From Lithodes maja (lineage: Eukaryota; Arthropoda; Malacostraca; Decapoda; Lithodidae), in NCBI GenBank assembly GCA_037953745.1, contig JBAKBP010003076.1:1-64000 (forward strand): DNA of 64,000 nucleotides, read 5' to 3'. This document shows positions 22,817 through 32,193 of this stretch, in pieces. The notes beneath the pieces were generated by a model. The model had not been told where the DNA came from. It did no database searches and saw only the letters and a program-made list of their open reading frames with translations. Numbering within the stretch: position 1 is the stretch's first letter; the number at the start of each line of letters is the position of its first letter. The translations under genes and the position numbers were made by a program.

Positions 22817-23295
22817 CACCTTATTAGCGGGCTAGCGGTCTATTTATATGTACCGCCCAGCGGGGTGTTTTTAGCCAAAATAGGGCTGTTTACGTGATAA
22901 TTTTCATGCCTAAATAAGACCCAGAACGTAAAACAAGTATCTATCCCTGAAAGGGCATACACAGAGCTTTCCAATGACACCATAACGATCCTTTTATGAC
23001 GGCTAGTTTTCTTGCAACAACCGCGCAACACGAGTGCAAAAAGCATGTAATTCGGTACTTTCCCCATACAATTCAGTATGTAGCGAGTGAGAGAGGGAGG
23101 GAGGAGGTGGGATTCGTGTCAGTAGGTTCGCCGCGGTGGTCTGGAGCAGTCATACGCTCGCTACTTTCCTGCCACCACTTGTCTCTCTCTCTCAGCAACA
23201 TTACGTGCTGAAATTGCCACACGACCTATGTCGTGCGCCGCCAGATAGTCCAGATTTATTATACTCGACTTATGTTGCGCGCCGCTAGTTAAGGG
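22817..23295 (-). mobile_element. MITE M1 (TTAA type)
   Basis: This 479-bp element is flanked by TCAA (22813-22816, a decayed TTAA) and TTAA (23296-23299). It is inserted at the TTAA of repeat unit 3 (AGACAGTTAAAGG). Its core matches M4 and M5 on the opposite strand (AGCTTTCCAATGACAC; TTGCAACAACCGCGCAACAC). A subterminal palindrome, CACGACCTATGTCGTG, lies at 23220-23235. It has no coding capacity. Confidence 0.8.
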
Positions 23296-23299
23296 TTAA

Positions 23300-24124
23300 A
23301 GGTGAAGACTGCTGGCAGGCACGGCACAGCGGGTAAAGCAGACTGCATTTCGTTCATGGACACGCTTTCGTACTCAGCTTTGCTGGGAGAATTATGTTAG
23401 TTTGCGTTTGGATGCCCAGCGAATATGTTCATTAGCGGAAGCCGAGTACAACAACCATCTAAAAGCTATTCTGACTGGTGCAACTCAACCACACAAATGG
23501 TGGTCAGCTTTGAAAAAGAGTTTGTTTGGTGTTGATAATTCTTTGCCACCACTGTGTAAACCGGATGGTTTGGTCACATTTGACCCCTGTGAGAAAACAA
23601 AACTCCTAGCTTCCGTTTTTGAGAGTAAGCAGTGACTCCGAGGTTGCATTACCTCGTTCTTGTTCTCCTGAACCTAAACTTACATCTTTTGCATTTAGAT
23701 CTATTGAATTACAAACTCTCTTGAATTATTTGGATTCTTTTGGGGGTACCGACCCTACTGGTTTTTTCCCTCTATTTTTTAAAGGGATTAGCAAACTTTT
23801 GGCCCCTAAACTTGCTGTTATTTTTAGAATTTAAACCGTCGTGGCATTTTCCCATTATGTTGGCGTTCTGCTAACGTAACGCCTATTCCAAAAGGATCAT
23901 CTCCCACTGTTCTCCCAGAAGAGTAGAGACCTATATCCATTACTCTGGTTTTATCAAAGGTCTTTGAATGCCTATTGGCCAAGCGACTCATAGCTTTCAC
24001 CAATAAATTGAATTTGTTTCCTCCAAACCAGTTTGGGTTTAGGAAGGGCTTAGGTACCTGTGATGCTCTTCTTGTCCTCACTCATGATCTCCTGGTTTCA
24101 TTGGATGCTGGACATGAATCAAGA
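23300..24124 (+). pseudogene. NL-E endonuclease-RT linker and RT N-terminus
   Basis: Frames in order: EDCWQARHSG; LRLDAQRICSLAEAEYNNHL, then HKWWSALKKSLFGVDNSLPP (23402-23635); SPEPKLTSFAFRS and FGGTDPTGFFPLFFK (23619-23834); then VTPIPK, SKVFECLLAKRL, NQFGFRKGLGTCDALL and SLDAGHESRL up to the TTAA at 24125. At least three frameshifts or stops separate the blocks. Confidence 0.8.
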
Positions 24125-24128
24125 TTAA

Positions 24129-24608
24129 CCCTCCAGCCCCGGCTATGTATTATATATATATTCCTCGAAACCCGGGTGTTTTGGCCGAAAAACGTCTAGG
24201 CTAGGCTACCGTATATTCGTTAATCAGACTGCTTCCCGCATTCCCGCACATCCCCAAGCGTAGCTGTGTTATTTACCTGTAGAATGGCATTAAGTAGAGC
24301 TCTCTAAGTCAACTGGTTGAGCTGTGATGATGATTTCATTGGAGATAACTTTATGGCCAAAACAGCCACTTTACACCACTTTTCGATACTTAACAACAAC
24401 ATACAGGCACACACGAACAAGCGACGCTCTCCTTCTTGTGGCCGGAGATGCGGGGCGTCGGTCCAGCCGGCTGTTGTTTACATGCGTCGGACCGACGCCT
24501 CGCACACGAAGCTCACAGGCTTTCAAACACTGGGCGTTCAAGAGCCCTTCCGGGTACCTGTTATATGCTTTTTTATGGGCGTTCCAGAGCCCTTCCGTGG
24601 TGAGAGGG
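24129..24608. mobile_element. MITE M2 (TTAA type)
   Basis: This 480-bp non-coding element lies between TTAA at 24125-24128 and 24609-24612. Terminal pairing is short (CCCTC / GAGGG). An inner inverted repeat, GGCGTCGGTCC / GGACCGACGCC, lies near 24450-24500. Excision joins GHESRL to ISLDFSSAFDLV, restoring RT in frame. Confidence 0.83.
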
Positions 24609-24612
24609 TTAA

Positions 24613-24645
24613 TATCTCTAGATTTTAGTTCCGCTTTTGATCTAG
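24613..24645 (+). pseudogene. NL-E RT fragment between M2 and M3
   Basis: This short block reads ISLDFSSAFDLV, the RT motif holding the first catalytic Asp. It is bounded on both sides by TTAA insertions and joins SRL (before M2) to NHKALLFKL (after M3) in one frame. Confidence 0.8.
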
Positions 24646-24649
24646 TTAA

Positions 24650-25070
24650 CCCTTAAAGATCGGGGCCGGACTTAAGTCCGGCTCCAATTTGCAGCAAGTT
24701 AGGAGCATTATTAAGGCTTTTAAAGGGTTAAAATCGAGTGCACATGGCCGGGAGCGCAGCGGGCCAGACAGCCGACTCCCAGGGCTTACCGCCGCCCATT
24801 AACTCATGTTCCCTGTGTTTTCGAGAGGCCGGCAGTGTAGCCAGTAGTGAGCATAGCTGGGAAAAATATGCCGTTATACGCTAAACTCCCATGTTACTGG
24901 TATCACTGTATGAGAACCACGAGTGCTACGTAGCTCGTTCTGGTCTCATTTTGAAGCTTTTAGAGCCTAGTTTTTTGCTAAATACTTTTTTTTCATGCAG
25001 ATACTTGATTTATCATTCAGGAGGGCCTGAATATGCCCAAATAAGCCCAAAAAACCCCGCTAGACAAGGG
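24650..25070. mobile_element. MITE M3 (TTAA type)
   Basis: This 421-bp element lies between TTAA at 24646-24649 and 25071-25074, with ends CCCTT / AAGGG. A perfect 18-bp palindrome, GCCGGACTTAAGTCCGGC, lies at 24665-24682. Excision restores DLVNHKALLFKL. Confidence 0.85.
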
Positions 25071-25074
25071 TTAA

Positions 25075-25565
25075 TCATAAGGCTCTATTATTCAAACTCA
25101 GTTCCATGGGGATTGGTGGTTCAGTTTTAAATATAATGTCTACGTTTTTAACTAACAGACAACAATGTGTGGTAGTTAATGGCAATTTTAGTTTGTTTAA
25201 CATTGTTAAATCTGGTGTACCTCAGGGTAGTGTACTGGGCCCTCTGCTTTTTATCCTTTTTACAAGTGATATTATGTGGTGTGGAGTTTCCTCTAAAATG
25301 ATTGCTAATGCAGATGATCCCTCATTATATGCACCCATTACTTCTCCTGCTGAGAGAGATTTGATCGCCAATACTCTGAAAGATGATAATTTATACTAAA
25401 AATTATTAGTTGGTGTGATCGTTGAGGTATGAAGCTGAACTCTGCAAAAACACATAGCATTTTAATTAGTAGATCTAGGACACCTTTTCCTTTGCATCCT
25501 GAAATTATAATAAATGATTCTGTAATCAATCAATGTACCAAACTTAGGTTACTGGGTGTGACTCT
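25075..25565 (+). pseudogene. NL-E RT core up to the Gmr1-C insertion
   Basis: This reads HKALLFKLSSMGIGGSVL, NRQQCVVVNG, KSGVPQGSVLGPLLFIL, then the active-site box as IANADDPSLYA. The usual box is YADD, so the Tyr is Asn here. After a stop near 25397 it continues MKLNSAKTHSILISRSRT and LRLLGVT, and breaks at CTCT (25562-25565) where Gmr1-C is inserted. Confidence 0.83.
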
Positions 25566-27431
25566 TGTTACAACCTGGCACTCGGGTACACAAGGGCTCT
25601 CAATCAGGACTCGAGTACGGCTCGCTGCCACAACGGAAACACACGATCCCAAACCCTGAGTACTGCCAGCCGAACAAAAAACACCAATACCCTCCAGAGT
25701 TCGATCTGCTATAACGGGGTATATAAGAACTCGGTACTAGTGTTCAACAACAGACTAATAAAGAGACAGGAATTATCTAGTCTGGTCAACAATCAAACAA
25801 AGAAGTAAGAAACAACAACACCAAAGAATAGTGTTGGCCGAAGCCGAAGTAATCCACCCTTGACTAAGAACTTAAGAAGTCCTCCACCCTCTACTTCGGA
25901 TCGGCACTATTACGTTATGTTAAATTAATAGTCCTTAAGCATCGAGCAAGGAATCTTCTGATAAAGTTAGATGCTTCTCGGATGCCCGTAAGAAGTACGT
26001 ATCGGATTTTGAACAGCTATTCAAATAAGCAAAACACTGACAATTACATATCATTAAAGGTTTAAATTGACATAAGAAGAATTATAAGAATATGCAATAG
26101 TAAATGGCAAGCATTAAAAAGAAGTACTCCGCCAATGCACCGGCAATAGCCTACTCGGATTGTGCTCGTGGGCCACTAATCACTAAAGTAGCTAAGCGTG
26201 CAACAAATGAAATCAATAGTGCATAAACAATATCATACATAAGGAAAGCTTCAATACTATTCTGTATCTGCTAATCGAGCAAAGTCTCGCTGGGATGTAG
26301 TAGGCTAGGAAATAATGGCTGAGCAAGCGGCTCGTAGCCTAGCGAGGTCCTTAAGGCTGTGCGGCCAAATTACGTTAATTGACGGGATGCTCTCTTGAGA
26401 GATCCAGATCGCTAGTATCTGGTTCTCTCCTGGCGATCCTCTCAAAGTCAAAGCAAACGAGTTAGCACAGTGTTGGGTGGCAGAGGCAAAAGCCCTTACT
26501 CGCGACACAGTGCTAAACTCACAAGGTACACAGTCAGAAAGACCACCTAGGCTTCCCACGTCTCCGTTGCGATTGTACAGGTTCAACAAAATCTAGTACA
26601 CATCGGGAATCACAACACCAGTAGCCTTATCCCAGTCTAGCATTACCTAGACTAGCAGAAAACAAGAACAATAATAATAATACACAGGGAAATGCATATA
26701 CGAGTGCAACAAACATTAATCAATCCTATTCTAAGTTGACCCTTCCAAAATAGGCTATCTAATAGGCATATATCTCGTGAGAACTCAAGCGATAATACGT
26801 TGGCTGACTAGCTCTGCACCAACGGGACCATTGAAGTTAAAAAGGGTAGGGAAAAGAGGAAAAAAGGCTGTAAAGATAGTAGAGAAAGTTCACATCAGTC
26901 AGAAGAATATCTATAGTTAGCAAGGGAAATGAGGAGTCGCTCTGCCTAATGAGTTCTGAAGAAAATGTGGCGAGACTTCCCTTTTTATACTCGGCCCTCT
27001 AGTGAGCCCAACGTAAACTACTAAGGACCGCCCACTGACAATCATTACGTAATTTATCTCTCTCAATCTGGGATAGACAAAGGCTTTCCAACGCACTGAG
27101 GGGAGGAGGGAGGGGGGGAGTGCTAGTGAGTTAGGCCCACCTCCCGCATGGCGCACCCACTGACCCCCCGTTACGTAATCTCTCTCTCTCCTCTCATCAT
27201 TACAAATAAGTTTTATACACAATACTTATAACTAATGATATAAAATAGAACTCGTTGACTCAGATGAAAACAAAATACATATTCATAATACTTATAGTAC
27301 AACGGCTCACATGAACTAAGTTAGGAAACTCTACACAGACTACAGCCAAAGTTCCTGCCCTGACGATCCTAGCGAGAGTGGGGCATGACTAGGCGTTCTG
27401 TACAGCATGCTCACACTCGACATGCGTCACA
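25566..27431 (-). repeat. Gmr1-C 3' LTR
   Basis: This direct repeat of 32194-34059 has the LTR hairpin at 26397-26429 (GAGAGA-T-CCAGAT / ATCTGG-T-TCTCTC). Confidence 0.95.
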
Positions 27432-27443
27432 CCTCCCCCAAGA
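27432..27443 (-). promoter_or_regulatory. Gmr1-C polypurine tract
   Basis: On the minus strand TCTTGGGGGAGG abuts the 3' LTR, identical to Gmr1-A. Confidence 0.82.
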
Positions 27444-27928
27444 TTTTACTTGCTCAACCCTGAGCTAAAATCTGACACACACAGAACCCCATCAAGCCCC
27501 TCACACCCAGCGACCGCATGGCACTAAAACAAAGCTGAGTTTATCACTAAAACACATCTTATTATATAAAAAAAAAAAAAATTCACATTTTATAACTCCT
27601 CCCACCAATAGCAAAAAAGACACAATATCATGCTCCCAGAGCGAGCTTACAGCAGCTCAGCCGTTTGATAGTTCGTGGACTACTCAAACTCTATAGGCTA
27701 TGACAAACTTATACAATTATCTATATCAAAAGAAAGAGTTTTTTTTATGATTTTTTTATATTTTAATATGTTTTTCCCGGCTGCACTATAAGGGCAGCCT
27801 ATTTTCTTCTATACCAAACGCTCAACTCCTGCTTTACGACCCAATACGCTGGGCTACAACCGCGAGCCAACAAGCACCAAGCGCAAAATACTATTCAAAC
27901 TAAAGCAGGAGGCTACCCGTGTGTCAAT

Positions 27929-30900
27929 CTACCCAGGATCATATACCCTTGAACGACCATCTGCAACCACGTTGTCACAACCGGCAATATGGCGTATGTC
28001 CAGGTTATATACCAATAACCTTAGTGACCACCTGGTCAGCCTCATATTCCGATTGTGAAACTGGTCCAAGAACTTGAGAGGGTGATGATCTGGGTAAACT
28101 ACAACGACCGGACCATAGGCTGGAACATAGACCTCGAAATGCCCCAGCGCAAGCACAACCGCCAGCAGCTCCTCCTCGACAACAGAGCAGCTCCCCTGGG
28201 CCGAATTGTACTTCTCCGAGCAGAAACTAACAGGATGCTCCAGCCCATCATCGTCCTTTTCAATTTCATTCATCAGGTTCTGAAACGTTGCTAGTGCATT
28301 CTTAAGTCCGTCAGGCATAACATTGCACTGGTAGGTACTCCCGTCCACAACAAAACCACATACCTCTTTAGCACGCTCGGACAAAGGTACTTGCCAGTAA
28401 CCTTTTACTAAATCTACTTTCGTGATAGGCGATGCAGCCCCGAGGCGGTCTATGGTGTCGTCAACTCTTGATAAGGTATAGGCGTCTGTCAGGGATAATG
28501 CACACACACTCTCGCAATCAACACACTCACTGATCTTGCCACTTAACACCGGTTGCAAAGTTACAGGCAACGACCACTCACGACATTCCTTATCCCTCAG
28601 ACCCTTCGTCCACACGTAATCCAGCTCTGCTTGCACCATAGGCTGTCGAGCAGGATTTATACGGTAGGGAATTAAACTGAGCCTTGCACTATCTCCAGCC
28701 TGCATGTCGGATTCTACCCCGTACATCAGGCCTGGAGAAGCAACAAACATGCGAAAGTATAGCCTAGTAAACAACTGCCTTGCACTGTCTCCACGAACAA
28801 CATGCCTAGTGCCCTCCCACAACCCAGCCGAGACCGCAGCTTCTAACCTGTAGTCTCCCTCCTTCTCCACCTTCGTCCCTAGAACAGCCAAGTCATGAGA
28901 GGGACAATCAGTACCACCTGTGCAGTCACTCCCATAGTTCATTATTGCTAAGGCTTCCCCGCCGATACCGTACATGCGCACCCCCGCATTCCTTGTGACG
29001 ACATCTGCCTGCGCAGCATCACTGCTTTTAGAGACATGGCCAGATACAGTCGGTCTATGGTAGGGCTGTTGCATTAGACTAGAGCAGCATTGGGAGGCTA
29101 TGTGACGACCGGGCACATCCACTCCACAGCCAACCTCACCAATCTGCTCAATGTCCTCCTTTTGACCACCACCCTTGGCAGCCATGGGTCGACCCTGACC
29201 TGGCAACCATGCCAAAGCCTCGTCGCCCACCTTGAACCACTGAAACAACGAGGCTAACGGTCTTTCAACATTCACGTGACCTGCCCGCGGAACATCTTGC
29301 ACCGCCCGAGTTGTGAGACTCAGGGGCTCGGCACGACCAGTGGGGTATGAACCGAGCTGGTGCTGGAGAGCTGCACACTGCTGCTCAGGCAGGTGCTCTA
29401 GCGCTTCCACAGCCACCAGACTCGTGTCCCCCGCCCACTGCTCCGCCGAGACATGACAATCCCTACTCTCCTCCACCTGTGCCCTACTGCCCCCCTCTCC
29501 TTCTCCACCTTGGCCGCGGCAGACCAACGCAGGGACAGTAGGCTGCTCAGGTGGTTGCCTCACAAACTCCTCCAACAGGTTCACATGACATGCTTCCCCG
29601 TCCTCGTGTTTGATCTCGACAGCACCATTACCACACTTCTGAACTTCCGGATCCTCCAACTGCAGTTTACAAATATCTGAGGGAACCAACCTGTCTAGAT
29701 GCTTCCGAAGCAACCCAAGTCCTCCCCCAATATCAAACTGAGCAACCCTTTTTTCTCTCCGTGTGTAACGTTGCTGCCTCGGAGTCTCTTCCTGCCCTAC
29801 CTCCTCACTAGCTGTGACAGGTCCTGGGGCCTCTCCAGACTCTAACATAGGTGCCAATACTGAATCACCCGGGAGAGCCGCCGAGTCAAAACTCTTAAAA
29901 CCAACTCCTGCTTTAGCCTCCTCCTGTTGATCGTTCCTCCGCTGGTCTGAAGACGGAGGACTAGGCTGTGACACTTTAGCTGCCCGAGCTCGGGTGACAA
30001 CACACGCCATGGGTTGTGTCTGGCACCGCTCGACCCACTCTTGCTCTTCCCTACTCACGTCGGCCGGCCTCTCGGCAACGACTAAGGGTAGAACCTCAGA
30101 AGCGGGCATTGCAAAGTCGTTGCCGAGAAGAAGGTCGACGCCCTCCACTGTCAGTTTCTCCACAATCCCGACATCCAATTCACGTGCCACACCATCCACC
30201 TCCAACTCCAACCGCACCAGCGGGTATGACCGAGTTGCATTAATACCCTGCACCACTACCACCCGAGCCGCGTTTATAGGGTAGCCAGTCAAGTTTTTCA
30301 TCAGAGTCTGGGAAGCACCTGTATCACGCAAGACCTCTACTCCATGCTTGCGCCCCGCCCACATCACGCAACCCCGCCCTCTATGGTCGCAAAAAACATC
30401 CTGAGCAGGGTTCGAGCCTCCCAGGTGCTTCTGCATTGGCTGTGCCTCAGCCTCTGACGAACTGCCCCGGGCAAACTCAGATGACTTCGGAGACACACCA
30501 ATGTTGCAGGCCAAAGACACAGCTGCTGTAGGTGGTTTGCTAGGACAGACTCTTGCAAAGTGCCCCTTTTCATGACAATGATAACACTCCAACTCCCCTT
30601 TGGGCTTCCCTTGGTACTGGGAAGGGCCCGGCCCCTTCTTAAATGGGACGGTGCTAGTCTTGTGGTCAGTCTTGGTATCATGGCTCTTGTACTTGTTTGC
30701 ATAATGTATATCACTAACTCGATGGGGTGGGGCGTCACGCCCCTTGTTACCTGCCTCACTACGCTGGGCAGACCCGCACCCACGAATTAGTGATAGCCGG
30801 AGGTCAGCCATCTCAGCTGCCTCCTGTAGAGTTTTTGGGTTCTTTTCTTTAATAGTTAAAGTCATTTCTGCACCAGTACACTTATAAAACTGCTCGAGCA

Positions 30901-31993
30901 GAAACAGCTCAGTCAACTGTTCGGCCGTCTCAGCTTTCTCAGAACGTGTCCAGTTTGTAAGTGCATCTTTTAAGTCCCGGGCATGTTCAAGAAAGGTCGC
31001 CTCCCTAGTCTTTGTAACACCCCGAAACTTCAATCGATATGTTTCCGGTTGCAACTCGTATGCCCGTAGGACAGCTCTCTTCAATTCTGGGTAGTCAATG
31101 CAAGACTCTAAAGGCAGTGCATCATAAGCCTTCAGACCCTTACCCGTAAGTCTTGAGGAGACTAGAGCTGCCCACTTCTCTTCAGGCCAATTATGCTCCC
31201 TACACTTCTTCTCAAAACGATTAAAAAATTCTGTGACTTCAGTTTCACTAAATACCGGCACCAATTTGACTAAGTGGGCCAAGGACTGTTCTCTTACTTG
31301 GCCCTCACGGCCCATCCGAATCCCTGTCGACTCTGCACGAGTCTTATCTAAATCTAATTTAGCACAATATTTCTCTGAGTCGTACCTAAGCTCAGCCTCA
31401 TGCCTCCTAGTCTCAGCCTCATGCCTCCTAGTCTCAGCCTCAATCTCATGCCTCCTAGTCTCATTCTCCTGCTTCCTAGCCTCAATCTCCTGCTTCCTAG
31501 CCTCAGCCTCAATCTTAGCAAGCTCAAGTCTAAATACCATATCTGGAGACAGGCAGGAAGAGGGAGCTTCCACTACTGAAGGAGGGGGGGCAAAAACTGG
31601 GGAACCACCATGTGCACCACCCGAGGGCACTCCAATCTGCCAATTCTCATCCCTCTGTGGGAGAGTGCTAACCTCCGGTAACTGAGTGGACGGCACTGTG
31701 GGAGTCGAGTGAGAGGGGATCTGGGGAGGAACCCCCCCAAACGCCCTCTCCTCCGAAACCCCATGTCGCCCACGCAACACCCAGGAAATCAGCTCCCCCT
31801 TGGACATCCCTACTACATTGGAAATGCCCAAAACCTTGGCTATCAGGTGCAAGCCATAAACATCCACCCCAGTCAGCCTCTCCTCCGTCACGTGGTACCG
31901 CTTACTCACAAAAACTCTAGCATCCTCCTCACTGGTTACTAACGGCACCTCTCGCTCATCGTCAGTGCTAAGGCACGACATACTGAAGTCCAC
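27929..31993 (-). CDS. gag: Gmr1-C fused Gag-protease-pol remnant polyprotein, 1354 aa
   Basis: One uninterrupted frame. Residues 20-75: N-terminal domain shared by the family. 154-220: coiled coil with repeated EARKQ/ETRRHEA units. 245-405: SCAN-like capsid (LVPVFSETEVTEFF ... AYELQPETYRLKFRG). 470-483: intact knuckle CYHCHEKGHFARVC. 554-563: protease LRDTGASQTL. At residue 800 the protein jumps from EDGEA straight to CHVNLLEEFV, so the whole integrase core is deleted. 898-975: scrambled integrase pieces (DVPRAGHVNVE; FKVGDEALAWLPGQGRP). 1100-1242: RT entry and fingers (VKGYWQVPLSERAKEVCGF) up to ATFQNLMN. 1247-1354: RNase H end. The YLDD box and TDASG are absent. A likely product is a particle-forming Gag with active protease. 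Confidence 0.88.
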   Translation of the reverse strand: MDFSMSCLSTDDEREVPLVTSEEDARVFVSKRYHVTEERLTGVDVYGLHLIAKVLGISNVVGMSKGELISWVLRGRHGVSEERAFGGVPPQIPSHSTPTVPSTQLPEVSTLPQRDENWQIGVPSGGAHGGSPVFAPPPSVVEAPSSCLSPDMVFRLELAKIEAEARKQEIEARKQENETRRHEIEAETRRHEAETRRHEAELRYDSEKYCAKLDLDKTRAESTGIRMGREGQVREQSLAHLVKLVPVFSETEVTEFFNRFEKKCREHNWPEEKWAALVSSRLTGKGLKAYDALPLESCIDYPELKRAVLRAYELQPETYRLKFRGVTKTREATFLEHARDLKDALTNWTRSEKAETAEQLTELFLLEQFYKCTGAEMTLTIKEKNPKTLQEAAEMADLRLSLIRGCGSAQRSEAGNKGRDAPPHRVSDIHYANKYKSHDTKTDHKTSTVPFKKGPGPSQYQGKPKGELECYHCHEKGHFARVCPSKPPTAAVSLACNIGVSPKSSEFARGSSSEAEAQPMQKHLGGSNPAQDVFCDHRGRGCVMWAGRKHGVEVLRDTGASQTLMKNLTGYPINAARVVVVQGINATRSYPLVRLELEVDGVARELDVGIVEKLTVEGVDLLLGNDFAMPASEVLPLVVAERPADVSREEQEWVERCQTQPMACVVTRARAAKVSQPSPPSSDQRRNDQQEEAKAGVGFKSFDSAALPGDSVLAPMLESGEAPGPVTASEEVGQEETPRQQRYTRREKRVAQFDIGGGLGLLRKHLDRLVPSDICKLQLEDPEVQKCGNGAVEIKHEDGEACHVNLLEEFVRQPPEQPTVPALVCRGQGGEGEGGSRAQVEESRDCHVSAEQWAGDTSLVAVEALEHLPEQQCAALQHQLGSYPTGRAEPLSLTTRAVQDVPRAGHVNVERPLASLFQWFKVGDEALAWLPGQGRPMAAKGGGQKEDIEQIGEVGCGVDVPGRHIASQCCSSLMQQPYHRPTVSGHVSKSSDAAQADVVTRNAGVRMYGIGGEALAIMNYGSDCTGGTDCPSHDLAVLGTKVEKEGDYRLEAAVSAGLWEGTRHVVRGDSARQLFTRLYFRMFVASPGLMYGVESDMQAGDSARLSLIPYRINPARQPMVQAELDYVWTKGLRDKECREWSLPVTLQPVLSGKISECVDCESVCALSLTDAYTLSRVDDTIDRLGAASPITKVDLVKGYWQVPLSERAKEVCGFVVDGSTYQCNVMPDGLKNALATFQNLMNEIEKDDDGLEHPVSFCSEKYNSAQGSCSVVEEELLAVVLALGHFEVYVPAYGPVVVVYPDHHPLKFLDQFHNRNMRLTRWSLRLLVYNLDIRHIAGCDNVVADGRSRVYDPG

Positions 31994-32173
31994 AAAAAAA
32001 TTCTCGAGACAAAAGTGTTAAACTTCCTATGCAAGCACTAATTACTAAATTAACTGGAGTCTCTTAAATGCTCTACTAATTGCCATACAAAAAAAATATT
32101 CTTCAATATGCACGCTAAAATACAAACAAACAAATGTTGTACAACTCTGCAAAAATTTATACTGTTCACAAAA
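31994..32173 (-). other. Gmr1-C 5' leader
   Basis: About 180 bases lie between the primer-binding site and the gag ATG. No other frame or clear structure is seen. Confidence 0.6.
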
Positions 32174-32191
32174 TCCTAAGCAAGGTCGCCA
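32174..32191 (-). promoter_or_regulatory. Gmr1-C primer-binding site
   Basis: Minus strand TGGCGACCTTGCTTAGGA lies two bases after the 5' LTR, identical to the Gmr1-B site. Confidence 0.8.
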
Positions 32192-32193
32192 TT

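Noticed and set aside
26305..27222. Minus-strand frames in the Gmr1-C LTR, repeated at 32933-33850
   Set aside because: They recur because the LTRs are identical; no similarity to known proteins and no conservation in the other LTR families.
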